Below are positions 8,135 to 17,012 of a stretch of 64,000 bases of DNA, one piece after another. This DNA is from an uncultured Peptostreptococcaceae bacterium. Its GTDB lineage: Bacteria > Bacillota > Clostridia > Peptostreptococcales > Peptostreptococcaceae. Every line of letters begins with the position of its first letter. Position 1 is the first letter of the stretch. The notes below the pieces were generated by a model. That model had not been told where the DNA came from. It saw nothing but the letters and a program-made list of their open reading frames with translations, and ran no database searches. A program made the translations under genes and the position numbers. The DNA lies in assembly GCA_944383455.1 (NCBI GenBank), contig CALWPP010000004.1, positions 62,001 through 126,000 on the forward strand, read 5' to 3'.

Positions 8135-9484
8135 CTACTTATTGGCTTGTAGTTTATTTAATACTTCATTATGAAAGTCTCCATTTAATTTATACTTAGA
8201 TTTATACGCTATTATCATTATTATAGAGAATATTATTGGAGCACCTATCATTAAAAACCTAAGTCCCATTATAGTAGCTTCGCTTTGAGGTACATCTGGT
8301 ACATATCCTACTAAAGATAGTCCAACTCCTACTAACCAACCTGCTACTGCTGATGCCGTTTTTACAAGTAGTGTTTGAGCTGAGAATATTATACTTTCAT
8401 TTCTTGTTCCTAATTTGTACTCTCCATAATCAACAACATCTGCAAGCATAACAGTTGTTGAACCTAATAATAATCCACCACCAAGCTTTAATACAAATCC
8501 TGATATACCTACAAATAAAGCATTAGTTGGAGCAATAAATCCTACTATTAGTAATAATGTAAATCCTATTATAGGTAAAATACCACCTAATTTAAATACA
8601 TTTTTTCTTCCAATTTTTCTTACAAGTATAGGGAATAACATAAGTCCTGATATTTCAGCTATTCCTGAGAATCCACTATAAAAAGAGAATAAATTTTCAT
8701 CACCAGTAACATATTTAAAGTAATAAAGCGCTACTCCTCCAGAAACTTGCATCAATAAGTTCATAAATAATACTATTATAACAAATGCCATTAATTGATC
8801 ATTACTTTTTAATATTCTTAAAGTTTGCTTAAAACTTACTTTGTCTTTGTTATCATTTTTTATTTCAACTTTTTCTTTGACATTAAATACTGTTATTAAT
8901 GTACAAATAATAAATATTATAGAAATTATTAAAGCTAATCTTGAATAACCTACTGTATAATCTCCATTACCTAATTTAGGTATCATAGCTATACCAAACG
9001 TACCAAGTAAAAGCCACGCTGTACTTGCAAATATTCTTGGTATAACGGCAACCTTTTCTCTTTCTTCTTTATCACTTGTAAGTGCTGGTATCATTGACCA
9101 GTAAGGAATATCCATTATTGTATAAGTCATTCCCCATAATATATACATAACTGAGAAATATATGTATAAAGGAGCTCCTTCTAAATTTGGCTTTGTAAAT
9201 AATAAATATATAATTACTGCATTTATAACTGTTCCTATTAAAATCCAAGGTCTAAATTTACCATACTTACTTCTTGTATTATCAACTATCATTCCCATAG
9301 CAGGATCATTTATAGCATCCCATATTCTTGCTACTAAAAATAATGTTCCTACAAAAGCTGGGTTTAATTTAACAACATCAGTAAAATAAACCATCAAATA
9401 ATATGCAACTATCGCATAAGCAAAGTCTTTACCAAGAGCACCTATACCATAAGAGTATTTTTCTCTTGCAGTAAGTCTTTCCAT
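8135..9484 (-). CDS. GPH-family sugar:cation symporter (galactose/galactoside transporter candidate)
   Basis: 449 residues with twelve predicted membrane helices. The start EKYSYGIGALGKDFAYAIV and the RIWDAINDPAMGMIVDNTRSKYGKFRPW segment with its Asp pair are the hallmark of the glycoside-pentoside-hexuronide symporters (MelB, LacS, XynB groups), which take up sugars with Na+ or H+. There is no C-terminal EIIA-like domain as in LacS. The promoter region holds a site that is also present at the galK promoter, so galactose or a galactoside is the most likely substrate (inference); glucuronides or xylosides cannot be excluded. ATG at 9484 follows an AGGGGGT site. Confidence 0.85.
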   Translation of the reverse strand: MERLTAREKYSYGIGALGKDFAYAIVAYYLMVYFTDVVKLNPAFVGTLFLVARIWDAINDPAMGMIVDNTRSKYGKFRPWILIGTVINAVIIYLLFTKPNLEGAPLYIYFSVMYILWGMTYTIMDIPYWSMIPALTSDKEEREKVAVIPRIFASTAWLLLGTFGIAMIPKLGNGDYTVGYSRLALIISIIFIICTLITVFNVKEKVEIKNDNKDKVSFKQTLRILKSNDQLMAFVIIVLFMNLLMQVSGGVALYYFKYVTGDENLFSFYSGFSGIAEISGLMLFPILVRKIGRKNVFKLGGILPIIGFTLLLIVGFIAPTNALFVGISGFVLKLGGGLLLGSTTVMLADVVDYGEYKLGTRNESIIFSAQTLLVKTASAVAGWLVGVGLSLVGYVPDVPQSEATIMGLRFLMIGAPIIFSIIMIIAYKSKYKLNGDFHNEVLNKLQANK

Positions 9485-9500
9485 AATCTACCCCCTGTTT

Positions 9501-9515
9501 AGAAATACGTTTTCT
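9501..9515. promoter_or_regulatory. Second CG-centred palindromic site (cre-like) in symporter leader
   Basis: AGAAATACGTTTTCT is a near palindrome around a central CG pair, placed between promoter and ribosome site. It departs from the cre consensus at two positions on the better strand. A LacI/CcpA-family site is an inference. Confidence 0.35.
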
Positions 9516-9530
9516 TATCTTGTTAAAACT

Positions 9531-9559
9531 ATAATAACACATTAATAAACGTTTGCCAA
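9531..9559 (-). promoter_or_regulatory. SigA-type promoter of the symporter gene
   Basis: On the minus strand TTGGCA (9554-9559), 17-base spacer, TATTAT (9531-9536). The putative operator at 9545-9560 overlaps the -35 box, a layout that suits repression. Confidence 0.65.
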
Positions 9560-9560
9560 T
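9545..9560. promoter_or_regulatory. Putative LacI-family operator shared with galKET
   Basis: ATAAACGTTTGCCAAT here and GTAAACGATTGCTAAT at 40135-40150 agree at 13 of 16 bases, with the AAACG(A/T)TT core typical of LacI/CcpA-family sites. It overlaps the symporter -35 box. Confidence 0.55.
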
Positions 9561-9603
9561 ATTTTTTAGTAAATTTTTTTATACTTTTAGTAAATTTTTT
9601 ATT

Positions 9604-9637
9604 AAATAAAAAAATAAAGCTATAATTTTATAGCTTT
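9604..9637 (-). terminator. Terminator of the HEPN-motif gene
   Basis: Inverted repeat AAAGCTATAA/TTATAGCTTT (9616-9625, 9628-9637) followed on the minus strand by a T-rich tract; overlaps the stop codon. Confidence 0.65.
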
Positions 9638-10932
9638 TTACTCCAAGGTACTTTCTCAACTTCTCCAAAACATCTATCATTTAATCTGTTTGAATACTCT
9701 CCTTTATATCCAATAGAAAAAAGTATTATTAGCTCAATATATCTGCTACCAACTTGAATTATATTCCATATATCTTCATAATGAATATTTATAAAATTAT
9801 CTTTTCTAGAAGGATGTACTACTTTATTTCTAAGATAAATTATAAGTTCTACTCCATCATTAAATCTATTTTTTATATTTTCATCAAAAATACTAAGTCC
9901 TTTTTTACCATCATATATAAAACATTTCTCAAGAGTTAATTTTATATTATTGTATGATGTATTATCCTCAAACTGTTCATCTGTAAGTACCATTAAATCT
10001 TGTACCAAAATTATATATGATAATGTTTCAAGTGCTATTTGAATACTTATAATATTATTTTCTATATTTGTATTATCAATAGATTGAACATACCAGTCTA
10101 TAACTTTTTTAAGTGTTATATCAAAATATTTATCATCTAATTTTTTTAACATCAAAGAAATATACTTTTCTATATTATTATGGTTTGATATAGTATCAGT
10201 CCAACACGGAACAAACTTATACTCTGTAACCATATTTTGAATACATAATCTAAAATTATTCTTATCATTACTAAAACCATTAACTACACTAATTGATACA
10301 TATCTTGCACAAAAAAATGTAAGTGCATAATTTATTCTATCAATTAAATCTATTACTAAGTTTGTTTTAAATTTACTCTTATCTTTTCTTTGTATTCTAC
10401 CTATATGAGTTACTAAAAATCCAGAAGTTGATTTTAATCTTTCTTTTAGTTCTTTATTATAATCATTTCTTTTATCTATAGTTATTATGTAATCATTAAA
10501 TTCAAACTTTATTCTACCAGCAAATACCTTATCATTATATTTTATAAGACTTCCTGGAATTTTATCTAAATTTATTATATTAAAATCAACATAATCAACT
10601 ACTCTATTTTTAGACTTTATGAAATTATCACTAACGTATCCTTTTATCTTACTTTTAGTTATAGTTTTTATAGTTATACTAAAAACTTGGTAGCCATAAA
10701 TTTCAATAAATGCATCACAATAGTAATAACTATCTATATTTGGATTTATATTAAAATGTTTTGCAGTAAAATTTATAGAAATTTGTTTTCCCATTTTCAT
10801 ATAAACGCTACCATTTACTTTATATATTTTATCTAAATAAACAGAAAAGTTTCCTTCATATATTATTATGTCTTCATTTATTTTATTTTTAAAATAAGGA
10901 GATAATATAGCTTTTTCTATATTTTTTGCCAA
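9628..10932 (-). CDS. HEPN-motif protein with N-terminal beta-rich domain (ApeA/YopA-like architecture), unknown function
   Basis: About 434 residues. The first 180 are rich in alternating hydrophobic beta strands; the rest is helical. Near residues 368-373 the helix YLRNKVVHP carries the R-x4-H signature of HEPN ribonuclease domains, preceded about 80 residues earlier by a helix (IQIALETLSYII) of the kind that packs against it. The layout of a beta domain plus C-terminal HEPN resembles ApeA-type abortive-infection proteins, but I cannot confirm the family. HEPN proteins often cleave RNA in phage defence or toxin-antitoxin pairs; no antitoxin gene adjoins. GTG at 10941 lies within the GAGGTG ribosome site, so TTG at 10932 is the likely start. 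It sits between sugar genes. Confidence 0.55.
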   Translation of the reverse strand: MAKNIEKAILSPYFKNKINEDIIIYEGNFSVYLDKIYKVNGSVYMKMGKQISINFTAKHFNINPNIDSYYYCDAFIEIYGYQVFSITIKTITKSKIKGYVSDNFIKSKNRVVDYVDFNIINLDKIPGSLIKYNDKVFAGRIKFEFNDYIITIDKRNDYNKELKERLKSTSGFLVTHIGRIQRKDKSKFKTNLVIDLIDRINYALTFFCARYVSISVVNGFSNDKNNFRLCIQNMVTEYKFVPCWTDTISNHNNIEKYISLMLKKLDDKYFDITLKKVIDWYVQSIDNTNIENNIISIQIALETLSYIILVQDLMVLTDEQFEDNTSYNNIKLTLEKCFIYDGKKGLSIFDENIKNRFNDGVELIIYLRNKVVHPSRKDNFINIHYEDIWNIIQVGSRYIELIILFSIGYKGEYSNRLNDRCFGEVEKVPWSKKL

Positions 10933-10959
10933 ATAAATCACCTCAAAATGATTATACCA

Positions 10960-10992
10960 TAAAATAGGCTAAAGATTTTTCACCTTAGCCTA
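10960..10992 (-). terminator. Terminator of phosphoglucomutase gene
   Basis: Minus-strand TAGGCTAA-loop-TTAGCCTA (10985-10992 with 10965-10972) followed by TTTTAT, just after the pgcA stop. Confidence 0.65.
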
Positions 10993-10999
10993 TAATTAT

Positions 11000-12697
11000 T
11001 TATATTAATTTATTAACTACCCCATCTATAAATTCTCTAAACTCAGAAACCTTTTTAGTAGAAGACTCTTCGTCATCTGCTTTAACTGCAATATAAAACT
11101 TTAACTTTGGTTCAGTACCTGAAGGTCTTATAGCTATCCAAGAACCATCTTCTAAGAAATACTTTAATACATCTGATTTTGGAAGATTATCTATTCCCTT
11201 TGAATAATCTTTAAAGTCATCTATTTTAATATTAGAAAACTCTTTTAAGTCACTTTCTCTAAAATAAGTCATTATTTCTTTTATTTTAGAAAGCCCTTCT
11301 ATTCCTTTTAGAGTTAATGATATTGTTTCTTCTTTGAAAAAACCATACTTTTTATAAAGTTCTAAAAGACCTTCGTATAAACTCATTCCTTTTGATGAGT
11401 AGTAAGATGCCATCTCAGATATTAAAACTGCTGAAACTACACCATCTTTATCTCTTGCATGAGTTCCAACTAAGTATCCATAACTTTCTTCGTATCCAAA
11501 AAGATAAGTTTTATCGTTATATTTTTCAAAAAGTTTTATTTTTTCTCCTATAAACTTAAAACCTGTTAAAACATCCATAACTTCTAAATTATTTTTTCTT
11601 GCAATTGTAGCTCCAAACTCTGAAGTTACTATTGTTTTTATTAGGACTGAGTTTTCTTTTAGTTTATCTTTTTCTTTTAGTCCCTCTATTATATAATTAG
11701 TTAAAAGACCTCCTATTTGATTTCCAGTTAAAAGCTCATAATTTCCTTTAGTAGTTTTAACTGCAACCCCCACTCTATCACAATCTGGATCAGTTGCTAT
11801 AACTAAGTCAGAATTATTTTCCTTTGCAAGATTTATTCCTCTAGTTAAAGCTTTTTTGTCTTCTGGGTTTGGGTATTCTATACCAGCAAAATCTGGGTCT
11901 TTATTTTCTTCTTCTTTAACTACTAAAACATTTTTAAATCCTACTTCTTTTAACGCTCTTTTTATAGGTATATTTCCTGTTCCACAAAGAGGAGTATAAA
12001 CTATCTTGAAATCTTTTCCTATTTCTTTTACTAAATCTTTTCTTATAACTTGGCTTTTAACTGCTTCTATAAAATCTGTATCTTGTTTTTCATCTAGTAA
12101 TACAACTAAATCTTTTTTATCATCAGTTAAAGTTGGTATTTTACTATAATCAGTTATTTTATTTATTTCTTCAGTTATAAGATTTGCAATATCTGGCATA
12201 ACTTGTGCACCATCTTCCCAGTACACCTTATATCCATTATACTCCGGAGGATTATGACTTGCAGTTATAACTACACCTGCTATAGTATTTAAATTTCTAA
12301 TAGCAAAAGAAAGTTCTGGAGTAGTTCTTAAATCATCAAATATGTATGCTTTTATTCCACAAGAAGCTAATGTATTTGCAGTTTCTAAACAAAACTCTCT
12401 AGACATATGTCTATTATCATGTGCTATAACTACTCCTCTTTCTTGCTCTTTTTTATTTGTATTTTTTAGGATATAATTTGCAAGACCAAAAGTTACACGT
12501 CTTATTGTGTATATATTTATTCTATTTGTACCTGATGCTATTACTCCCCTTAGTCCTGCAGTTCCAAATTCTAAATCTTTATAAAATCTATCTTCTATTT
12601 CTTTTTCATTATCTTTTATACTTAGTAGCTCTTTTTTAGTGTCCTCATCAAAATAAGAACTCTCTAGCCACTCATTATATTTTTCTTTATAGTTCAT
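11000..12697 (-). CDS. pgcA: Alpha-phosphoglucomutase (PgcA type)
   Basis: 565 residues of the alpha-D-phosphohexomutase superfamily, in the length range of Firmicute PgcA. All four domains show their motifs: the phosphoserine loop [14 protein letters not shown] near residue 140, the Mg-binding DPDCDRVG loop near 303, the sugar-specificity loop GYEESYGY near 400, and the phosphate-binding [12 protein letters not shown] near 525. It interconverts glucose-1-phosphate and glucose-6-phosphate and thereby links galactose breakdown and UDP-glucose synthesis to glycolysis; some relatives also take mannose phosphates. It is on the same strand as galM and the symporter, but separated from them by other genes and by terminators. 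Confidence 0.93.
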   Translation of the reverse strand: MNYKEKYNEWLESSYFDEDTKKELLSIKDNEKEIEDRFYKDLEFGTAGLRGVIASGTNRINIYTIRRVTFGLANYILKNTNKKEQERGVVIAHDNRHMSREFCLETANTLASCGIKAYIFDDLRTTPELSFAIRNLNTIAGVVITASHNPPEYNGYKVYWEDGAQVMPDIANLITEEINKITDYSKIPTLTDDKKDLVVLLDEKQDTDFIEAVKSQVIRKDLVKEIGKDFKIVYTPLCGTGNIPIKRALKEVGFKNVLVVKEEENKDPDFAGIEYPNPEDKKALTRGINLAKENNSDLVIATDPDCDRVGVAVKTTKGNYELLTGNQIGGLLTNYIIEGLKEKDKLKENSVLIKTIVTSEFGATIARKNNLEVMDVLTGFKFIGEKIKLFEKYNDKTYLFGYEESYGYLVGTHARDKDGVVSAVLISEMASYYSSKGMSLYEGLLELYKKYGFFKEETISLTLKGIEGLSKIKEIMTYFRESDLKEFSNIKIDDFKDYSKGIDNLPKSDVLKYFLEDGSWIAIRPSGTEPKLKFYIAVKADDEESSTKKVSEFREFIDGVVNKLI

Positions 12698-12735
12698 AAG
12701 ATCCCCCTATACATAAAATTCGTTTTGTTAACCAT

Positions 12736-12764
12736 ATTTTATATCTTTTTTTTTGTTTAGTAAA
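12736..12764 (-). promoter_or_regulatory. Putative SigA promoter of pgcA
   Basis: Minus strand TTTACT (12759-12764), 17-base spacer, TAAAAT (12736-12741). The -35 box is imperfect. Confidence 0.4.
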
Positions 12765-12779
12765 TATTTTTGTATAAAT

Positions 12780-13601
12780 TTAGTTTTTACTGATAACATA
12801 AATTTCAATATTCCTTCTTCCCCAATTATAAGCTTCTTTATTGCTATTCATAAATATATCTATCATATTTCCTTTTATAGCTCCGCCACAATCCTCTGCA
12901 ACAAAAGTTTTATTAAACTCTGGTATATAAACACGACTTCCATAAGGAATTACCTTTGGGTCAACAGCTATTGTTCCCCATTTTGGAACAGTTCCTGTTG
13001 CAGTTATTGTATCACCTGCATACGCTGTTGACTCAACTTGTAATCTTTTTGCATTACTTAAATTTGAGTTAACTTTTTTAACTGAAATAGTATTTGTTGT
13101 AGTAACATTTTTAACTATTTTTTCTTTAGTACCTTTTTTTATTATTTTATCTACTGGTTCTTTTGTTATTTCCTCATTTAGTAATGTAGTTTTTACTATC
13201 TCGTCATTTTCATAAACATATTCATATACCTTTTTTATCTCACCTTCTTTCCCTTCTTTAAATATTTTTGTTTCTCCTTTTAAAATATTCTTATCTTCGA
13301 TAGTTTTTGTTTCAAAACCTATGCTTTCGTAATCTGTTTTTATTAATTTTTTTATGTCTACTACCTCTATTGTCATATTATCAACTACTACTTCTTCTAA
13401 GCTTGGTTTTATAATGTCATCTTTGTCGTATTTTATGTTATTTTCATCTAAAACATCTTTTACAGTTTTATTGAATGTTGATACAGTTATTTTATCATTT
13501 TTTGTGTTAATAGTTATATCATCTTTTTGCATATTACTATAAGTTGTACCAAAGGAACATGATAAAACTGTTGTTACTAAAAAAGTTACAGACTTTAACA
13601 T
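12780..13601 (-). CDS. Exported G5/DUF348 and 3D-domain protein (YabE/Sps-like cell-wall enzyme)
   Basis: 273 residues. A signal peptide (about residues 1-25, hydrophobic VTFLVTTVLSC) is followed by DUF348-like beta segments (DITINTKNDKITVSTFNKTVKDVLDEN), a G5-like region with EKIVKNV, and a C-terminal 3D domain of about 85 residues with the three Asp motif: AVDPKVIP, AEDCGGAIKG and MIDIFM. The 3D fold is shared with lytic transglycosylases such as MltA and with Bacillus YabE, YuiC and YocH, so peptidoglycan cleavage in growth or resuscitation is likely. ATG at 13601 is preceded by AAGGAG; the longer frame to 13622 runs through that site and is rejected. Confidence 0.85.
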   Translation of the reverse strand: MLKSVTFLVTTVLSCSFGTTYSNMQKDDITINTKNDKITVSTFNKTVKDVLDENNIKYDKDDIIKPSLEEVVVDNMTIEVVDIKKLIKTDYESIGFETKTIEDKNILKGETKIFKEGKEGEIKKVYEYVYENDEIVKTTLLNEEITKEPVDKIIKKGTKEKIVKNVTTTNTISVKKVNSNLSNAKRLQVESTAYAGDTITATGTVPKWGTIAVDPKVIPYGSRVYIPEFNKTFVAEDCGGAIKGNMIDIFMNSNKEAYNWGRRNIEIYVISKN

Positions 13602-13695
13602 AAAAAATCTCCTTAACCACATATTTTTATATACTATGTTTTAAGTTTTATGTATATGTCATTATTTTGTAACTTTTTTTTAATTTCTATACAAT

Positions 13696-13725
13696 AAAAG
13701 TCCTCTTTATTTAAAGTGGACTTTT
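13696..13725 (-). terminator. Terminator of fliB
   Basis: Long inverted repeat AAAAGTCC...GGACTTTT with an inner CTTTA/TAAAG stem, overlapping the fliB stop and followed by TATTG on the minus strand. Confidence 0.75.
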
Positions 13726-14923
13726 AAATCATTCTCATAATTATATTAAAAATATCTACTTCATTTGTAAAATTTAAGTAATCATCAATATGTATTGGCA
13801 AATTACCGTGATTTATTGTAATACTAAAACTTTGGAAAACATTTAATAGTTTATCTTTATTCATATTTTCTCTTTCATAAAGACAAACACCTATAACACT
13901 TAATTTTAATGCGAAAAAATTACTAAGTAAATCTATATAAACTCTGTAAAGTGAATTATAAGTAGCCATTGGTGTTTTTGAAAATATATAATTTACTAAA
14001 TAGTTCTCATAAAAATAATCGTAGTCTTTAATAAAATTTTCATAATAACTAAAGTTACCTAGTAACGATTGTTTTCTTTCTTCTATACTTTCTGAGTTCA
14101 TATTTAAAGAATATATTAATTTTTCTAGATTTAATAAATATCTTTTATTAGTTATTTCTCTATTTTGAACAATATAACTAAAAACTTTGTCAAAAAATAT
14201 TATTTTTGAATCTATATCATATTCTTTATGATTAATACTTTTTTCATCGTTTAATATGCTCAAAAAATTATTCCTATAATAGTTTATCAAATAATCTATA
14301 TTAGTATCTTTTTTTATACTTTCAAAGAATAAACCTAAAATTAATAATCTATCCTCAATACAAAAGCTTCTATTTTGAATTATTTCAATAGAGAAATTTC
14401 TAATGCTATTAAAATATTTATAGTTAGTATAATCATCAGTAGTATCTATTATTTTTTCAAATAATATCTCTCCACTTAATTCTTCAATTTCTAAATCAAA
14501 TTCTATTCCGTTTTTATTTAAAAGAATTAATTTACAAGCTTCTATGCAAGAAGTATTAAGTGATTTTTCAATTACTTTATCTACCATATTATATGTCCTT
14601 GGATATTCTCTACATACATAACTCATATTTTCTTCTCCAATATGAGTATATATACTACATAATCTATCTTCACTAAAAAAAGGACATATACCATCAACTA
14701 GCTCTATTACTCCATATTCAAAGTCTAGCTTTCTTTCTTTATTTATATGTACATTATTTTCTAATACGTTTGCAATTGGCGTGTTTTTTGATGATTTATA
14801 TACATCATAAATTTTTTTGTCAACGTGTATATCCCAACCCTTACAACAAGTATCTTCACACTCTGAACCAACACACTTAAAACTTTTGTAATAACTTGGT
14901 TTCAAAACTTTATAACTGCCCAC
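13724..14923 (-). CDS. fliB: Flagellin lysine-N-methylase (FliB family)
   Basis: 399 residues. The N-terminal 130 residues match the FliB family: C-x4-C-x3-CC pattern in GSECEDTCCKGWDI, then GICPFF, RLCSIY, VCREYPR and CIEACKL. These conserved Cys are thought to hold an iron-sulfur cluster or metal. FliB in Salmonella methylates lysines on flagellin surface; the mechanism is not settled. The rest is helical and poorly conserved. GTG at 14923 lies 6 bases after AGGAG. There are no flagellar genes beside it, but an unlinked flagellin gene lies about 9 kb away on the same strand (23444-24250) and is the obvious substrate candidate (inference). Confidence 0.85.
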   Translation of the reverse strand: MGSYKVLKPSYYKSFKCVGSECEDTCCKGWDIHVDKKIYDVYKSSKNTPIANVLENNVHINKERKLDFEYGVIELVDGICPFFSEDRLCSIYTHIGEENMSYVCREYPRTYNMVDKVIEKSLNTSCIEACKLILLNKNGIEFDLEIEELSGEILFEKIIDTTDDYTNYKYFNSIRNFSIEIIQNRSFCIEDRLLILGLFFESIKKDTNIDYLINYYRNNFLSILNDEKSINHKEYDIDSKIIFFDKVFSYIVQNREITNKRYLLNLEKLIYSLNMNSESIEERKQSLLGNFSYYENFIKDYDYFYENYLVNYIFSKTPMATYNSLYRVYIDLLSNFFALKLSVIGVCLYERENMNKDKLLNVFQSFSITINHGNLPIHIDDYLNFTNEVDIFNIIMRMI

Positions 14924-14976
14924 AATAATCTCCTGTAAATTTAATTTATAAGTTATACAAATATTATTTCTATATT

Positions 14977-16014
14977 CTATTTAATAAAAAATTTATAACT
15001 AGTATTTTGTATATAAGTTTCGTCTTTTTTAAGAATTGAATTTTCAATAAAACTCATATTTTTTCCAATTGGAGGTGCTTGAGTTTCAAAACATATCCCA
15101 AATCTTTTCTGATTAGTCTTCTTATTATATAAAACACAATCATCTGTAAAATTCATACTGTATACGACTACTACTTCTTGACTTGTATTAATTGTCATAC
15201 ATCTTTTTGAAATATCATCTTCTAAGTAAATTTCTCTAGTATTATTAAGTAAAAACGGGTGATCATAACCATTTCCAAGCTTTATTTGATAATTATCGCT
15301 ATCAATTCTATCTCCTATATTATGTAAATTCCTAAAATCAAAAGGAGTATCCTTAACATTTATTTTTTCTCCAGTTACCCCACAAGTTTCATCAATTTCT
15401 AATATATACTCAGAATCCAACTTCATATTATGAGTAGTTACAGGTCTTTTTAAATCACCACTTAAATTAAAATAAGTATGGTTAGTTAGATTTACTAAAG
15501 TAGTTTTGTCAGTTTTTACAGTATATGTTTGATTTATTTCAAAATCTTTTTTAACTTCAAAATTAACACATATATCTAAATTTCCTGGAAAACTTTCTTC
15601 CATATCAAAACTTTTTGTTGTTAATTTAAAGTCTACTTTATTATCTCCTTTGATAACTTCAACATCCCAAATTTTCTTATTAAATCCTTTATTTCCTCCA
15701 TGACCATTATGTGGATTATAATTTTTTGCTAAATCAAATTCGTTCCCTTCCAATATAAATTTTCCATTATATATTCTTCCAGAAGTTCTCCCAATTATTG
15801 CTCCAAAATAAGAAGGATTTTCTATATAACTTTTAATATCATCATAACCTACAACTATATTCTCAAAGTTGTTATCTTTATCTGGAGTGACTATTTTTGT
15901 TATTACTCCTCCAAGATTTAATATCTCAAATTCAAATCCATTTTCAAAAGAAACATTGTATGAAACTATTTTTTTATCATTAAAATTTAATACCTCTTTT
16001 TCATTTATAATCAT
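14977..16014 (-). CDS. galM: Aldose 1-epimerase (galactose mutarotase)
   Basis: 345 residues of the GalM family. Motifs: GAIIGRTSGRI near residue 75, HNGHGGNKGFNKKIWD with the catalytic His, LTNHTYFNLSG with the second His near 175, and the base Glu in the GICFETQAPP segment near the C-terminus. It interconverts beta- and alpha-galactose so that GalK can phosphorylate it. ATG at 16014 follows GGGAGGA; the TTG at 16026 lies before the ribosome site and is not used. It stands apart from galKET and follows the LytTR/DUF3021 pair with a weak hairpin between; fliB follows 53 bases downstream without a clear terminator, so the two may be co-transcribed. Confidence 0.9.
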   Translation of the reverse strand: MIINEKEVLNFNDKKIVSYNVSFENGFEFEILNLGGVITKIVTPDKDNNFENIVVGYDDIKSYIENPSYFGAIIGRTSGRIYNGKFILEGNEFDLAKNYNPHNGHGGNKGFNKKIWDVEVIKGDNKVDFKLTTKSFDMEESFPGNLDICVNFEVKKDFEINQTYTVKTDKTTLVNLTNHTYFNLSGDLKRPVTTHNMKLDSEYILEIDETCGVTGEKINVKDTPFDFRNLHNIGDRIDSDNYQIKLGNGYDHPFLLNNTREIYLEDDISKRCMTINTSQEVVVVYSMNFTDDCVLYNKKTNQKRFGICFETQAPPIGKNMSFIENSILKKDETYIQNTSYKFFIK

Positions 16015-16032
16015 ATATCCTCCCAAACAAAA

Positions 16033-16070
16033 AAATTATTCGCTAAAAATTCTAACATAACGAATAATTT
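16033..16070 (-). terminator. AT-rich hairpin before galM, probable weak terminator
   Basis: AAATTATTCG (16061-16070 read on minus) pairs with CGAATAATTT (16033-16042) around an 18-base loop, followed by a T-run on the minus strand. It could end the LytTR/DUF3021 transcript or attenuate galM. Confidence 0.5.
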
Positions 16071-16082
16071 TTTTCAAACAAT

Positions 16083-16511
16083 TTATCTAATTTTATTTTG
16101 ATAAGATTTTAGTTTTTTATGTAAATATTCATCTTCTTTTTTGTATCTTATATCAAATACTATATATATGAAAGTATATATAAAAGAAAAGCTAATAATA
16201 AATATCAAAATGTATAGACTATTATTCCAATCTCCCCACTTAAAATATTTAGCGTAATTAGTTATTATAAATAATAATATAAAATACTGAATAATTACAT
16301 AAAACTTAGTATTTAATATTTTTATATAGTTACTAAGAAAATCAAGACATAACATACAAAAAGTAAATATAAATGAAAGTCCTGCACTTTGAAGTGTTGC
16401 ATAGAAAAAACTTATATCAGAATTTAAAAATTCATTAAATATAGAATAAGTTAGTGTAGTAGTAGTAAATATTATACTAAATAACATCAAAGAAAATTTT
16501 ATAATACTCAT
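16083..16511 (-). CDS. DUF3021 four-helix membrane protein
   Basis: 142 residues with four hydrophobic helices and a charged Lys-rich tail, the standard form of the DUF3021 family. Such proteins are nearly always encoded next to a LytTR-type DNA-binding protein, as here, where its ATG overlaps the stop of the LytTR gene by four bases (ATGA). In streptococcal LytTR regulatory systems the membrane partner restrains the regulator without a histidine kinase; by analogy this one may do the same (inference). Signal and targets are unknown. Confidence 0.8.
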   Translation of the reverse strand: MSIIKFSLMLFSIIFTTTTLTYSIFNEFLNSDISFFYATLQSAGLSFIFTFCMLCLDFLSNYIKILNTKFYVIIQYFILLFIITNYAKYFKWGDWNNSLYILIFIISFSFIYTFIYIVFDIRYKKEDEYLHKKLKSYQNKIR

Positions 16512-16954
16512 TTTTTACCAACTCCTAACTTTTCTTTGAATAATGCTACTTGAGACCTTGATATAACTATTTTTTCATTACTCTCAAGGGTTACTTGCAT
16601 CCTTCCATTAAATAAAGATTTTAATGATACTATGTAAGAAATATTTACTATACAAGATTTTGAGGCTCTAAAAAAATATCTTTTAGAGAGCCTCTCTTCT
16701 AGTTCATAAAGTTTTAAATTTAGAGAATAAATTTTATTATTTGTATACGCAAAAACTTTATCATCAACACTTTCTATATAATATATATCATTTGGATTAA
16801 TTAAAAAACTTTCTCCTTCAAAATTTCCAACAATTTTTTGATTTTGGGTGCTTAAATCATTTATAAAATTTAAAAGCTCTGGAGTTATATTTTTACATCT
16901 TATATCTATTTCAGTTTCATTTAAATCTTTTATTTCTTCTATTGTAATTTTCAT
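16508..16954 (-). CDS. LytTR-domain DNA-binding regulator
   Basis: 148 residues: a short N-terminal part (residues 1-45) and a LytTR domain (PF04397) from about residue 48 to the end, with the typical NPNDIYYIESVDDKVFAYT, RYFFRASKSCIVN and RMQVTLESNEKIVISR segments. It has no receiver domain, so it is not a classical response regulator. It is translationally coupled to a DUF3021 membrane protein. A perfect 9-bp inverted repeat lies about 32 bases upstream of the start (16986-17011), which might be an autoregulatory site or the end of the upstream transcript. ATG follows TAGGAG. Confidence 0.88.
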   Translation of the reverse strand: MKITIEEIKDLNETEIDIRCKNITPELLNFINDLSTQNQKIVGNFEGESFLINPNDIYYIESVDDKVFAYTNNKIYSLNLKLYELEERLSKRYFFRASKSCIVNISYIVSLKSLFNGRMQVTLESNEKIVISRSQVALFKEKLGVGKK

Positions 16955-16985
16955 TTATTCTCCTAACTTTTATTAAGTTATAGAT

Positions 16986-17011
16986 ACTATTTTACTTTTA
17001 TATAAAATAGT
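16986..17011. promoter_or_regulatory. Inverted repeat upstream of LytTR gene
   Basis: ACTATTTTA (16986-16994) and TAAAATAGT (17003-17011) form a perfect 9-bp inverted repeat with an 8-base loop. There is no T-tract after it on the minus strand, so an operator is as likely as a terminator of the flavoprotein gene. Confidence 0.4.
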
Positions 17012-17012
17012 T

